Positions 18,921-28,056 of a DNA stretch of 64,000 nt are shown piece by piece. Below the pieces are notes generated by a model that made no database searches, was not told the DNA's origin, and worked only from the letters and a program-made list of their open reading frames with translations. The first letter of the stretch is position 1; each line of letters starts with the position of its first letter. Location: positions 1,054,001-1,118,000 of the forward strand of contig NZ_CP141285.1 of NCBI RefSeq assembly GCF_035319885.1, read 5' to 3'. The translations under genes were made by a program, and so were the position numbers. The stretch is from Altererythrobacter sp. H2 (lineage in GTDB: Bacteria; Pseudomonadota; Alphaproteobacteria; Sphingomonadales; Sphingomonadaceae).

Positions 18921-19252
18921 ACGTGCGGATCGTGTTCACCACCGCCAAGGGCGAAACGGTCGAAGCCGAGGGCGCGGCGGGTATTCCCCTGCTGGAGGTC
19001 GCCCAGGCCGCCGGGATGCCGCTGGAGGGCACCTGCGAAGGGCAGATGGCCTGCTCCACCTGCCACGTGATCGTCGATCCCGACTGGTTCGACCGCCTGC
19101 CGCCTGCAAGCGAGGAGGAAGAGGACATGCTCGACCTGGCTGCCGGGATTGCCCGCACCAGCCGCCTTTCCTGCCAGATCGTGCTGGCGGACGGGATGGA
19201 CGGCCTCGCCGTGCGCATCCCGCCGGAAAGCAACGACATGAGCCGGTTCTAG
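18917..19252 (+). CDS. fdx: 2Fe-2S ferredoxin, adrenodoxin/ISC type
   Basis: 111 residues with cluster cysteines at 40, 46, 49 and 86 (CEGQMACSTC then RLSCQIV), the spacing of ISC-type vertebrate-like ferredoxins. It delivers electrons for Fe-S assembly or to a cytochrome P450-type partner. Its ATGA overlap with the second cysteine desulfurase supports a role in cluster assembly. The symbol is given for the family type. No scaffold or chaperone gene follows. Confidence 0.92.
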   Translation: MNVRIVFTTAKGETVEAEGAAGIPLLEVAQAAGMPLEGTCEGQMACSTCHVIVDPDWFDRLPPASEEEEDMLDLAAGIARTSRLSCQIVLADGMDGLAVRIPPESNDMSRF

Positions 19253-19378
19253 CTGCCCGTCGCGAGCGGCTACCCCCTGCCTGGAACGGACAGGATTCCT
19301 GGCACCCTGCCTTGCAAACGGGCACCGCCAGCCTCACTTGATGGGCGGCCGGATCGGTCTTCTGGGAGGAATGGGGCA

Positions 19379-20149
19379 ATGCGCCAGTGGGTGCAGCAAG
19401 TGCTTGAATCGCGCAGGTTCGAACTGGCGATCATCGCGGTTATCGTGATCAACGCGATCGTGATCGGGCTGGAGACGGTGCCGTCGATCATGGCCGAATA
19501 TGGCGGGCTGCTGCGCGCCGCGGACCGGCTGGCGATCGGCGTGTTCATCGCCGAAATCGGGCTCAAGCTCTATGCCTACCGGCTGCGGTTCTTTGCCAAT
19601 GGCTGGAACCTGTTCGACTTTGTCATTGTGGCCGCCGCGCTGGTTCCGGCAGGTGCAGGCGCATCGGTCCTGCGGGCGCTGCGTATCCTGCGTGCCCTGC
19701 GCCTGATTTCCGTGGTGCCGAAGATGCGGCAGGTGGTGGCGGGGCTGCTCAGCGCCATCCCGTCGATGGGAACGGTGATCGTCCTGCTGCTGCTGATATT
19801 CTATGTCGGCGCGGTCATGGCCACCAAGCTCTACGGGCCGAGCTTCCCCGAATGGTTCGGCTCGGTTCCGCGCTCATTCTATTCGCTGTTCCAGATCATG
19901 ACGCTGGAAAGCTGGTCGATGGGGATCGTCCGCCCGGTGATGGAGGTCCATCCTTATGCCTGGGTGTTCTTCGTGCCCTTCATCCTGGTCACCAGCTTCG
20001 TGGTGCTCAACCTGTTCATCGCCATCATCGTCACGGCGATGCACGAGGCAAGCGACGAGGAAGCCACCGGCGAGCGTGAAGAAATCCTGCGCGAACTGCG
20101 TTTGCTGCGGCAGGACGTTGCCACTTTGAAGGAGCGGCACGGCGCCTGA
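19379..20149 (+). CDS. Voltage-gated sodium channel, NaChBac/NavAb family
   Basis: 256 residues with six membrane segments. The S4 voltage sensor has arginines at every third position (LRALRILRALRLISVV). The pore loop reads FQIMTLESWSM, matching the selectivity filter of known bacterial sodium channels. The tail after S6 is acidic then heptad-like (EILRELRLLRQDVATLKE), the usual C-terminal tetramerising coiled coil. GGGAGGA precedes the start. It stands alone between the ferredoxin operon and a convergent DJ-1-like gene. Confidence 0.93.
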   Translation: MRQWVQQVLESRRFELAIIAVIVINAIVIGLETVPSIMAEYGGLLRAADRLAIGVFIAEIGLKLYAYRLRFFANGWNLFDFVIVAAALVPAGAGASVLRALRILRALRLISVVPKMRQVVAGLLSAIPSMGTVIVLLLLIFYVGAVMATKLYGPSFPEWFGSVPRSFYSLFQIMTLESWSMGIVRPVMEVHPYAWVFFVPFILVTSFVVLNLFIAIIVTAMHEASDEEATGEREEILRELRLLRQDVATLKERHGA

Positions 20150-20157
20150 CCGGATAG

Positions 20158-20697
20158 TCAGGCGGCTTCGCTCTGCTCCAGCCTGAGCCGCGCGATCAGA
20201 GCCTCGGAGAAGGCTGGAACGTCGTCGGGCTTACGGCTGGTGATCAGGTTGCCGTCTTCCACCACATCGCGGTCCACCACGTCGGCCCCGGCGTTGATGA
20301 GATCGGTGCGGATGGAGGGCCAGCTCGTCACGATCCTCCCTTCCAGCAAACCGGCTTCGGCCAGCAGCCAAGGGGCATGGCAGATTGCGGCGATGATTTT
20401 ATCAGCCTCGGCGAAGTCATTGACCACCCCGATGGCCCGGTCGTCCATACGCAGGATGTCGGGATTCATCTGGCCGCCTGGCAGCAGCAGGGCGTCATAG
20501 TCGCCAACATCGATTTTATCCAGCGACAGGTCGACCGTCACGGCCTCGCCCCAATCCTTGTCCTGCCAGCCGCGAATTTCGCCCCTTTCGGGGCTGGCCA
20601 CCCGGGTTTCTATTCCGGCCTGTTCGAGCCGCTCACGCGGGCCGGTCAGCTCCGACTGCTCGAACCCGTTGGTGGCCATGATCAGGACGCGCGACAT
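20158..20697 (-). CDS. DJ-1/PfpI family protein (type 1 glutamine amidotransferase-like)
   Basis: 179 residues of the PfpI/YhbO group. MATNGFEQSEL near the start carries the conserved glutamate; AAICHAPWLLAEAGLL has the nucleophile cysteine followed by His. Members act as proteases, glyoxalases or deglycases; the exact activity is not clear. The start ATG at 20697 follows AGGAG. It is divergent from parC and ends 8 bases from the sodium channel stop. Confidence 0.9.
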   Translation of the reverse strand: MSRVLIMATNGFEQSELTGPRERLEQAGIETRVASPERGEIRGWQDKDWGEAVTVDLSLDKIDVGDYDALLLPGGQMNPDILRMDDRAIGVVNDFAEADKIIAAICHAPWLLAEAGLLEGRIVTSWPSIRTDLINAGADVVDRDVVEDGNLITSRKPDDVPAFSEALIARLRLEQSEAA

Positions 20698-20806
20698 AGG
20701 AGGTCTCCTTATGAATGTGACTGTGGTGTTTTCCTGCTCGCAACGCGTGGGAAAAGCCGCCTGTTCCACCTTCTAGGCAGACGGTTGCGGTGATAGGGCG
20801 AGCCGC

Positions 20807-23101
20807 ATGACCACCATTGACGACACCGGAACCGAAAAGGACCCTTTCGACGCCATCGTCGATGCGCCGTTCGACAGCGCCCTGTCTGAACGCTACCTGG
20901 TCTATGCGCTGTCGACCATTACCGCGCGCTCGCTGCCCGACCTGCGTGACGGCCTGAAGCCGGTCCATCGCCGCCTGCTGTGGACCATGCGCCAGCTCAA
21001 GCTCGATCCGGCCAGCGCCTTCAAGAAGTCGGCCCGCGTGGTCGGCGAGGTAATCGGCAAATACCACCCGCACGGCGATGTCGCCGCCTATGATGCGATG
21101 GTCCGCCTCGCGCAGGACTTTGCGCTGCGCTACCCGCTGGTCGAAGGGCAGGGGAACTTCGGCAATATCGACGGCGATAATGCCGCTGCCTATCGCTATA
21201 CCGAAGCGCGCCTGACCAAGACGGCAATGCGCCTGATGGACGGGCTGGACGAAGGCACGGTCGATTTCGTGCCGACCTACAACGGCGAGGAAGAGGAGCC
21301 GGCGCTGTTTCCGGGGCTGTTCCCCAACCTGCTCGCCAATGGATCAAGCGGGATCGCGGTCGGCATGGCGACCAACATCCCGAGCCACAACGTGGCGGAA
21401 ATCATCGATGCGGCGCTCGAACTGATCGACAATCCGCACGTCGAGCATGAGCGGCTGATGGAGCTGTTCCACGGCCCGGACCTGCCGACTGGCGGCCTGA
21501 TCGTCGACAGTGCCGCCGCCATTTCCGCCGCCTATGCCACCGGGCGCGGATCGTTCCGCATTCGCGGCCGGTTCCATGCCGCCGAAGCGAAGGAAGAGGC
21601 GGATCGCCAGGCCGGCATCGAGCGGCTGGGCGGCGGGCAGTGGCAGCTGGTCATCAGCGAAATCCCCTACCAGGTGCCCAAGGGCAAGCTGATCGAGCAG
21701 ATCGCGCAGGCCATCGGCGACCGCAAGCTGCCGATCCTGGAGGACGTGCGCGACGAGAGCGACGAGGCGATCCGCATCGTGCTGGTGCCCAAGAGCCGCA
21801 ATGTCGATCCCGAGCTGCTCAAGGAATCGCTCTACAAGCTGACCGACCTCGAGACCCGTTTCGGGCTCAACCTCAACGTGCTGGATGCCACCCGCACGCC
21901 GATGGTGATGGGGCTGAAGGAACTGCTGGGCCACTGGGTCGCCAGCCAGATCGACATCCTCCAGCGCCGCGCCCGCCACCGGCTGGACAAGATCGCTGCC
22001 CGGCTGGAGCTGGTCGAAGGCTACATCATCGCCTTCCTCAACCTCGACCGGGTGATCGAGATCATCCGGACCGAGGACGAGCCCAAGCCGGTGATGATGG
22101 CCGAATTCGGCATCACCGACCGCCAGGCCGAAGCGATCCTCAACATGCGGCTGCGCAGTTTGCGCAAGCTGGAAGAAATGGAGCTGCGGCAGGAGAAGGA
22201 CAAGCTCCTGGCCGAGCAGGATGAACTGCACAAGCTGCTCGATAGCCCGGCCCGCCAGCGCACCCGGCTGAAGCGTGATCTTGCCAGTTTGCGCAAGGAA
22301 TATGGCGAAGATACCCCGCTCGGCCGCCGCCGTACTACCATTGCCGAAGCCGCCCCCACGGTCGAATTCAGCATGGACGCCATGATCGAGAAAGCGCCGG
22401 TCACGGTGATCCTGTCGCAGAAGGGCTGGATCAGGGGGGCGAGCGGGCATGAACCGCTGGACCGCGAATACAAGTACAAGGAAGGTGACGGGCCCGCCTT
22501 TGCGCTCCATGCGCAGACCACCGACAAGCTGTTGATCGCGGCGGATAACGGGCGGTTCTTTACGCTGGGCTGTGACAAGCTGCCCGGCGCGCGCGGCTTC
22601 GGCGAGCCGATCCGCACCATGCTCGACATCGATGCCGAGGCGCAGATCATTGCCGTGGTGGTCCACCGGCCCAAGACCCAGCTCCTGCTCGCCGCGACCA
22701 GTGGCAAGGGGTTTGCCGCGCTGACCGACGAGATCCTCGCCGAGACGCGCAAGGGCCGCCAGGTGGTCAATCTCAAGGACAAGGTCCGCCTGCGCGTCGT
22801 GCGCGAGATTGCCGAGGCGCACGATCACGTCGCGGTGGTGGGCGACAACCGCAAGCTGGTGGTGTTCAACCTCGAGGAGTTGCCGATGATGGCCCGCGGG
22901 CAGGGGGTTGCGCTCCAGCGCTACCGCGACGGCGGGCTGGCCGATGCGATCACCTTCAGACTGGAGGATGGCTTGAGCTGGCAGATGGGCGGCAAGGGTG
23001 ACCGGACCCGGACCGAGACCGAGATCTGGCAGTGGAAGGTGGCGCGCGGTGCCGCAGGGCGGATGCCGCCGCAGGGCTTCCCCCGCGACAACAGGTTCTG
23101 A
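20807..23101 (+). CDS. parC: DNA topoisomerase IV subunit A
   Basis: 764 residues, of ParC rather than GyrA length, since the C-terminal propeller is short. The catalytic tyrosine lies in AAAYRYTEARLTK. The quinolone-determining region reads GKYHPHGDVAAYDAM: the position of Ser80 in E. coli ParC is valine, and the second acidic position is Asp. With ParE it unlinks daughter chromosomes. It is probably monocistronic. Confidence 0.95.
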   Translation: MTTIDDTGTEKDPFDAIVDAPFDSALSERYLVYALSTITARSLPDLRDGLKPVHRRLLWTMRQLKLDPASAFKKSARVVGEVIGKYHPHGDVAAYDAMVRLAQDFALRYPLVEGQGNFGNIDGDNAAAYRYTEARLTKTAMRLMDGLDEGTVDFVPTYNGEEEEPALFPGLFPNLLANGSSGIAVGMATNIPSHNVAEIIDAALELIDNPHVEHERLMELFHGPDLPTGGLIVDSAAAISAAYATGRGSFRIRGRFHAAEAKEEADRQAGIERLGGGQWQLVISEIPYQVPKGKLIEQIAQAIGDRKLPILEDVRDESDEAIRIVLVPKSRNVDPELLKESLYKLTDLETRFGLNLNVLDATRTPMVMGLKELLGHWVASQIDILQRRARHRLDKIAARLELVEGYIIAFLNLDRVIEIIRTEDEPKPVMMAEFGITDRQAEAILNMRLRSLRKLEEMELRQEKDKLLAEQDELHKLLDSPARQRTRLKRDLASLRKEYGEDTPLGRRRTTIAEAAPTVEFSMDAMIEKAPVTVILSQKGWIRGASGHEPLDREYKYKEGDGPAFALHAQTTDKLLIAADNGRFFTLGCDKLPGARGFGEPIRTMLDIDAEAQIIAVVVHRPKTQLLLAATSGKGFAALTDEILAETRKGRQVVNLKDKVRLRVVREIAEAHDHVAVVGDNRKLVVFNLEELPMMARGQGVALQRYRDGGLADAITFRLEDGLSWQMGGKGDRTRTETEIWQWKVARGAAGRMPPQGFPRDNRF

Positions 23102-23112
23102 GTGGCACATAG

Positions 23113-23148
23113 AAAAGGCCGGGCGACACCTTGAAGTGCTGCCCGGCC
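23113..23148 (-). terminator. Terminator of the exported hypothetical gene, shared with parC
   Basis: An 8-base GC stem (23117-23124 with 23141-23148) with a partly paired interior is followed on the minus strand by four T (complement of 23113-23116). It lies between two convergent genes. Confidence 0.65.
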
Positions 23149-23173
23149 CTTGCGGTATTCAGTGGTATGGCAA

Positions 23174-23683
23174 TCAGGCGCCCGATGCCGCCTTGGCAAT
23201 CGCTTCCTGCAGCTGCGCGGTGGTGAAAAGGGCCATCAGCCCGGTTTCAGTCACGGCGAAGTGCTCACGCATCAGCGCCACCTTCTGATCATTCATAGCC
23301 AGCACGACGTTGTCGTTCTCTACCGATTCAATCGTGCCGATCGGCTGGCTGTCAGCCGAGACGACTGCCGTGCCCGGCACCAGCGCAGCATCCCGCGCGG
23401 CAGCGGCTTCGGCCAGCTGCTGGTCCATCATGGTGTCGAGCTGCGCGCGGGTCACGGTGATGGTCGGGCCAGTCTCGCCCTGGCCGAAGGCATCGACGCC
23501 CAGCGGCACCTTGTGCTTGCCGGTGTCGAGGATCACGGTCTGGCCGTCCACCTGTTCGACTTTCCCGACTTCGCCACCCTGCGGACCATAGACGGTCGCG
23601 CCGACAGCGGGCGGGGCAGCCAGGGCAGCAGGCGCAAAGGCGAGCAGGGCCGCAGGAATAAGGGCAAGCTTGGCAATGTTCAT
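23174..23683 (-). CDS. Exported hypothetical protein with two beta-barrel-like repeats
   Basis: 169 residues. A Sec signal peptide (residues 1-22, ALAAPP) predicts a periplasmic location. Two similar segments follow: ATVYGPQGGEVGKVEQVDGQTVIL and, near 108, TAVVSADSQPIGTIESVENDNVVL, which resemble PRC-barrel style strands. The C-terminus is helical. The family is not recognised; similar proteins are common in sphingomonads. It stands alone, with its own terminator. Confidence 0.75.
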   Translation of the reverse strand: MNIAKLALIPAALLAFAPAALAAPPAVGATVYGPQGGEVGKVEQVDGQTVILDTGKHKVPLGVDAFGQGETGPTITVTRAQLDTMMDQQLAEAAAARDAALVPGTAVVSADSQPIGTIESVENDNVVLAMNDQKVALMREHFAVTETGLMALFTTAQLQEAIAKAASGA

Positions 23684-23955
23684 CGGTATGTCTCCGTTCG
23701 CGCCACGCGGTGCAGACCGGCGGCCAGGCGGCCACGGGACGCGACTAATGTTGAACAGGGGGCGAGAGAAACGGGACGAGTGGTCCCTTGGCGATTTCCC
23801 CAGCGACCGCGAAAGCAGTCACCCCCAAGCGGCACGCTGCGGTGCCACGTCGCGCCGTCCGGATGGATGGGCGCTTGCCATCAATGTGCGGCCCCAGGGA
23901 AACAAGGCAAGGCAAAAGGGGGTGGATCGGGCTTGAGGCGGGACAAGCCGTGGTT

Positions 23956-25134
23956 TCACCGGTCGGACAGAACCTCCGAGAGCAGTTCCAGCACCCGTTC
24001 GCGCGCCGGGAAGCCTTCGCCGATCCAGCGCCGCTCCACCTCGCGCAGGGTTCGCGCTACTTCCGGTCCGGCGCCTACGCCGTTTGCCACGATCTCACCA
24101 CCCTTGAGCGGCAGGTCGGGCACCTGCCAGCCGAGCACCGCTGTCGGATCGGCGCTCGCCAGCAGCAGCCGGTCGACCGCGCTGTCGATCCCCTCGGCAT
24201 AGGCGAGGGCGCGGGGGTTCTCGCGGTCACTGTCCAGCCGGCCCGCAGCAGCGATCAGCCGGGCGCGCTGGGACCGGGACAGGCGCAGGCGCGCGGCGAC
24301 AGTTTCCGCGACCGCAGGCGAGGGTGGCAGCAAAGCGGCGAGGCGGCGTAGCGGGCTGGCTTCGACACCCGCTGCCTGCTCCGCTGCCACCAGCGCGCGC
24401 AAGGCCTCCAAACCGCAGCGGCCTGCCTCCGGCAGCACCACGTCGATCACGCCCAGCCCGGCCATCCGCTCCACCGTAGGCGACGGATCGGGCAGGGCGA
24501 GCAGCGCCAGCAGCTCCATCGCCACCCGTTCACGGCTCAACCCCTTCAGGGTGTGCGCCAGGTCGCGGCAGGCCTGCTCGGAGGCCGCATCGATCTGCGC
24601 ACCGAACCGGGCCTGGAAACGGAAATAGCGCAGGATCCGCAAATGGTCCTCGCGGATGCGCTGGTGGGCATCGCCGATGAAGCGCACCCGCCGCGCGGCA
24701 AGATCGTCGAGCCCGCCGAACCAGTCGGAAATCTCCAGGGTTGCCGGGTCGGCATAGAGCGCATTGATGGTGAAATCGCGCCGCGCGGCATCGTCGCGCC
24801 AGTCGCTGGCGAAGCTGACCGTGGCGCGGCGGCCATCGGTCGAAACGTCATGCCGCAGGGTGGTGACTTCCACCGGGCCGCCCGCCAGCAGCGCGGTGAT
24901 CGTGCCGTGTTCGATCCCGGTCGGCACAGTGCGGATGCCCGCCGCCGCCAGCCGTTCGATCACCTCTTGCGGGCGCAGCGGCGTGGCCGCGTCGATGTCC
25001 TTGACCGGGTGGCCCAGCAGCGTGTCGCGCACCGCCCCGCCAACCCAGCGGACATTGTCTGCACCCAGGGCTGCGACCAGCGCGGCGAGATCCTCGCGCG
25101 CGGTCCAGGGGGCGGCGGGCAGGCGCTCAGCCAT
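23956..25134 (-). CDS. cca: CCA tRNA nucleotidyltransferase / poly(A) polymerase family
   Basis: 392 residues. The class II nucleotidyltransferase signature is RWVGGAVRDTLLG with the catalytic DxD in KDIDAAT. The ATP-recognition and RNA-binding head (FTINALY, RFIGDAHQRIREDHLRILRYFRF) follows, then a long helical tail. It adds or repairs the 3' CCA of tRNAs. The ATG at 25134 overlaps the Nudix stop by 8 bases, so DUF1285-Nudix-cca form a coupled operon, as in other sphingomonads. Confidence 0.93.
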   Translation of the reverse strand: MAERLPAAPWTAREDLAALVAALGADNVRWVGGAVRDTLLGHPVKDIDAATPLRPQEVIERLAAAGIRTVPTGIEHGTITALLAGGPVEVTTLRHDVSTDGRRATVSFASDWRDDAARRDFTINALYADPATLEISDWFGGLDDLAARRVRFIGDAHQRIREDHLRILRYFRFQARFGAQIDAASEQACRDLAHTLKGLSRERVAMELLALLALPDPSPTVERMAGLGVIDVVLPEAGRCGLEALRALVAAEQAAGVEASPLRRLAALLPPSPAVAETVAARLRLSRSQRARLIAAAGRLDSDRENPRALAYAEGIDSAVDRLLLASADPTAVLGWQVPDLPLKGGEIVANGVGAGPEVARTLREVERRWIGEGFPARERVLELLSEVLSDR

Positions 25135-25732
25135 CGAGCAGTTCCCTGATTTCAAGCCGCCGCGCCAGGTTGGCGATGATCGCCGCGGTCACGCCCCAGA
25201 TGCGGAAGCCCTGCCAGTCGAGCTGGAGATAGCGGCGGTCGGCGCCCTCCCAGAACACCTCGTGCTCGCTCCAGTGCTCACGCTCCAGCAGCACGCGCAA
25301 GGGGGCCTCGAACCAGGCATCGACCTCGTGCGGGTTGGGCACGATCGGCAGGTCGGGCGGAACCAGCGCCAGCACCGGAGTGACGTCGAACCCGGTACCG
25401 GTCTGGTAGCGGTCGGTCGTGCCGATCACGCGCACGTGGGCGGGGTCGATTGCCAGCTCCTCGTGTGCCTCGCGCAGGGCTGCGCGCACCGCGTCCTCGC
25501 CCGGGTCGAGCTTGCCGCCGGGGAAGGCAACCTGCCCCGGATGATCGCGCATGGTGTGGGGACGGCGGGTGAGGATCACGCCGGGATCGGGCCGTTCGGT
25601 CACCGCGATCAGCACGGCGGCATCGGCGGTGCGGCTGGCGCGGGCGAAGCGGTCGTCGCTCAGCAGCCCGTCGACAGGCGCGCGGTGGCCGCGCTCGAAC
25701 AGGTCGGCGAGGCGCTCGAACAGTTCGCTCAC
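25127..25732 (-). CDS. Nudix hydrolase, CoA pyrophosphatase type
   Basis: 201 residues. The Nudix box is complete: GGKLDPGEDAVRAALREAHEEL. It is preceded by the CoA-pyrophosphatase-like region (VAFPGG, AVLIAVTERPD). The expected reaction is cleavage of CoA to 3',5'-ADP and phosphopantetheine, but specificity cannot be read from the sequence. Its start overlaps the DUF1285 stop by 4 bases and its stop overlaps cca. Confidence 0.9.
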   Translation of the reverse strand: MSELFERLADLFERGHRAPVDGLLSDDRFARASRTADAAVLIAVTERPDPGVILTRRPHTMRDHPGQVAFPGGKLDPGEDAVRAALREAHEELAIDPAHVRVIGTTDRYQTGTGFDVTPVLALVPPDLPIVPNPHEVDAWFEAPLRVLLEREHWSEHEVFWEGADRRYLQLDWQGFRIWGVTAAIIANLARRLEIRELLDG

Positions 25733-26277
25733 CGCGGCACCAGCGAGAAGCGCGCGCCCAGGCTCTCGACCTGCCAGTCATCACCCTCGGCCAGCGCGAT
25801 CTCGGCCAGCTGCTGCCAGGTGCTGCGGTTGAGCCGCGCCTCGCACCCGCGCCGCACCGAGAGGTAGAGGGCCGGCGTTTCGACATCGCCCGCCGCGCGC
25901 AGCGGGTTGTCCGGTCCGGCAATTACCAGCTCGTCAGTGTTGAGCCGGAATACCAGTGCGCCTTCCTCCTGCTTCACATCGGTCGCGATGAAGGCGGCGT
26001 CCTCTACGGCAATAGACAGTTTCTCGAACGGGGAGGCGAGCCAGTGCTGGCCCCTGTCATCGCGGGTGAGCAGGCCGGAAAAGGCGCGCACCATGGCATC
26101 GCGGGTGATCCGGCCACCCTGGTGCCACCAGCTCCCGTCCGCCGCGATCCGCATGTCGCTCTCGCCCACCTGCTGCGGTGCCCAGCCTTCCACCGCCGGC
26201 AACTTGCGCGCAGCAACCTGCTCGGCGATCTCCGCCAGGGTCAGTTCGGCAAGATAGGGGGGCGGCTCGTATGGCAT
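25729..26277 (-). CDS. DUF1285 domain protein
   Basis: 182 residues. It shows the family pattern DMRIAADGSWWHQGGRITRDAMVRAFSGLL and, later, NTDELVIAGPDNPLRA and LYLSVRRGCEARLNR. Members have a known structure but no agreed function. It is the first of three overlapping genes (ATGA into the Nudix gene). The ATG at 26277 begins right before the conserved proline-rich segment. Confidence 0.9.
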   Translation of the reverse strand: MPYEPPPYLAELTLAEIAEQVAARKLPAVEGWAPQQVGESDMRIAADGSWWHQGGRITRDAMVRAFSGLLTRDDRGQHWLASPFEKLSIAVEDAAFIATDVKQEEGALVFRLNTDELVIAGPDNPLRAAGDVETPALYLSVRRGCEARLNRSTWQQLAEIALAEGDDWQVESLGARFSLVPR

Positions 26278-26302
26278 GGCGGGTCAGCGATGCCAGAAGG
26301 CG

Positions 26303-26821
26303 TCAGCCATTCCAAGGGCCGAGCATACCTTCCGGCGGCAATATGGCCGGATTGTCGCACCGCACCAGCAGGCGGGTGGGCTCCCACGGGCCCGGGCAGC
26401 GCCAGCCTGCGGTGGGGGCGGCGGTGAAGCCCCAGCGGCCGTAATAGGGCTCGTCGCCGATCATCACCTGCGGCAGGGCAGCGCCCGGCGCACTTGTATC
26501 GGCCACGGCCTGCAAGGCGGCCAGCATCAGCGCCTTGCCATAACCTTCCCCCTGATGCTCCGGCACAACCGCGACCGGGCCGACCATCAGCATGGGATGG
26601 GCGCGGCCGTCGGGCGCGGTCAGGGCGAGCGGCCAGATCTGGATCGTGCCGACCAGCCAGTCATCCTCGTCCAGCGCGGCGAAGCTTAGCGCGGGTAGCC
26701 AGTCCATGCCCGCCCGCATCCTGTAGGCCGTGCGCGCGTGCCGGTCAGGCCCGAAGGCCACATCGAGCAGCTGCTCGATCAGGTCAGAATCGACCTGGGC
26801 AAGGGGAATAAGCGTCGCCAT
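26303..26821 (-). CDS. GNAT family N-acetyltransferase
   Basis: 172 residues of the GNAT fold. The acetyl-CoA binding stretch is VVPEHQGEGYGKALMLAAL, and the central strand VGPVAVVPEH and the pattern GDEPYYGRWGF match YhbS-like acetyltransferases. The substrate is unknown. A perfect 10-base hairpin lies only three bases before the start codon. It is 25 bases upstream of the DUF1285 gene and may share its transcript. Confidence 0.87.
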   Translation of the reverse strand: MATLIPLAQVDSDLIEQLLDVAFGPDRHARTAYRMRAGMDWLPALSFAALDEDDWLVGTIQIWPLALTAPDGRAHPMLMVGPVAVVPEHQGEGYGKALMLAALQAVADTSAPGAALPQVMIGDEPYYGRWGFTAAPTAGWRCPGPWEPTRLLVRCDNPAILPPEGMLGPWNG

Positions 26822-26824
26822 GGG

Positions 26825-26848
26825 CCGCGCCGCTTAGGAGCGGCGCGG
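26825..26848. other. Strong hairpin next to GNAT start
   Basis: A perfect 10-base GC stem (26825-26834 with 26839-26848) has a 4-base loop. It lies between the end of the PQQ-type dehydrogenase gene (26887) and the GNAT start (26821), with no T run, so it may end or attenuate transcription or block ribosome binding. Its role is unproven. Confidence 0.45.
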
Positions 26849-26886
26849 GTGGCTGTCGATGAATTTCACCTTGGCCGGGGGCTGGA

Positions 26887-28056
26887 TCAGCTTGCCGGAA
26901 CCAGCCTGAGCAGCCTTGCCCCTTCGCCGTCTTCCAGCACCCACAGCGCACCGTCCGGCCCTTCGACCACGGCCCGAAGCCGCTTGTCGAAGGCATAGCG
27001 TTCCGCCTCGCGGGCGCCTTCGCCGTCGAAGGTGACACGTACCAGCGCCTTGCTGGAGAGGCCTGAAATCAGCGCCTGGCCCTTCCACGCGCCGAACCTG
27101 TCGCCGCCATAGATGATCATGTTGCCCGGCGCGATGACCGGGGTCCAGCCGAGCGCAGGCTTGGCGAGATCGGGGCGGGTGTCATTGTCGGGAATGGCCT
27201 TGCCATCGTAATGATCACCGTCGGACACGACCGGCCAGCCATAGTTCAGGCCGGGTTTGACCAGGTTGAGCTCGTCACCACCAGCCGGGCCGTGCTCGAC
27301 TTCCCACAACCGGCCTTGCGGATCGAACGCCATGCCCAGGATGTTGCGGTGGCCGTAGGACCAGATTTCGGGGTTGGCGGCGATGGGGTTGCCGGCTGCC
27401 GGAGTACCGTCGAGGTTGAGGCGGACGATCGTGCCCAGCGTGTTGGCATTGTCCTGCGCGGGGTCCATCTTCTGCCGGTCACCGCTGGCGACAAACATGT
27501 GCGTGCCATCGGGGCTGAACACGATCCGGTGCGAATAGTGGCCGCGCCCGGTGACCTTGGGTGCCTGCCGCCAGATAATCTTCAGGCCCTCGATCCGGCA
27601 ATCGCTGCCCGAGCAGGCGAGCGTGCCGCGCCCGACCACCGCGCCGCGGGTGTCGTTCTCACCGGCTTCGGCCCAGCTGAGATAAATGGCGCGGCTGCGG
27701 GCATAATCCGGTGCAAAGGCAATGTCGCCCAGGCCCCCCTGTCCGCCGAAATCGACCTGCGGGGTGCCGCTGACGGTGGTGGCGGTGCCGGTGGCCGGGT
27801 CAACCAGTTTCAATGTGCCAGGGCGCTCGGTCACAAACAGCCGCCCGGTGCCGGGCTCGAACGCGGCGGCCCAGGGGCGGGTGAAGGTGCCGTGCTCGGT
27901 CACCCGGAACGGGCCCTGCACCACGCCTTGCTGCGGGGCCGGGGTGGAGACAGCATCGCGCCCGCCATCCCCGGTTGTCTCGTAACCGCAGCTTGCGAGC
28001 GCGAGCCCGGCCGTGGATAGGATGAGGGCAAGCGCAGGGCGTGATGAGGTCAGCAT
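26887..28056 (-). CDS. PQQ-dependent sugar dehydrogenase family lipoprotein
   Basis: 389 residues. A lipoprotein signal ends LALASC (Cys24), so it is anchored in the envelope facing the periplasm. The body is a six-bladed glucose/sorbosone dehydrogenase propeller: YSHRIVFSPDGTHMFVASGDR, WEVEHGPAGGDELNLVKPGLNYGWPVV and LRAVVEGPDGALWVLEDG. The family oxidises aldoses using soluble PQQ and calcium; the E. coli relative YliI has weak activity. Its ATG shares the CATG at 28054-28057 with the divergent rnhB start. Confidence 0.92.
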   Translation of the reverse strand: MLTSSRPALALILSTAGLALASCGYETTGDGGRDAVSTPAPQQGVVQGPFRVTEHGTFTRPWAAAFEPGTGRLFVTERPGTLKLVDPATGTATTVSGTPQVDFGGQGGLGDIAFAPDYARSRAIYLSWAEAGENDTRGAVVGRGTLACSGSDCRIEGLKIIWRQAPKVTGRGHYSHRIVFSPDGTHMFVASGDRQKMDPAQDNANTLGTIVRLNLDGTPAAGNPIAANPEIWSYGHRNILGMAFDPQGRLWEVEHGPAGGDELNLVKPGLNYGWPVVSDGDHYDGKAIPDNDTRPDLAKPALGWTPVIAPGNMIIYGGDRFGAWKGQALISGLSSKALVRVTFDGEGAREAERYAFDKRLRAVVEGPDGALWVLEDGEGARLLRLVPAS

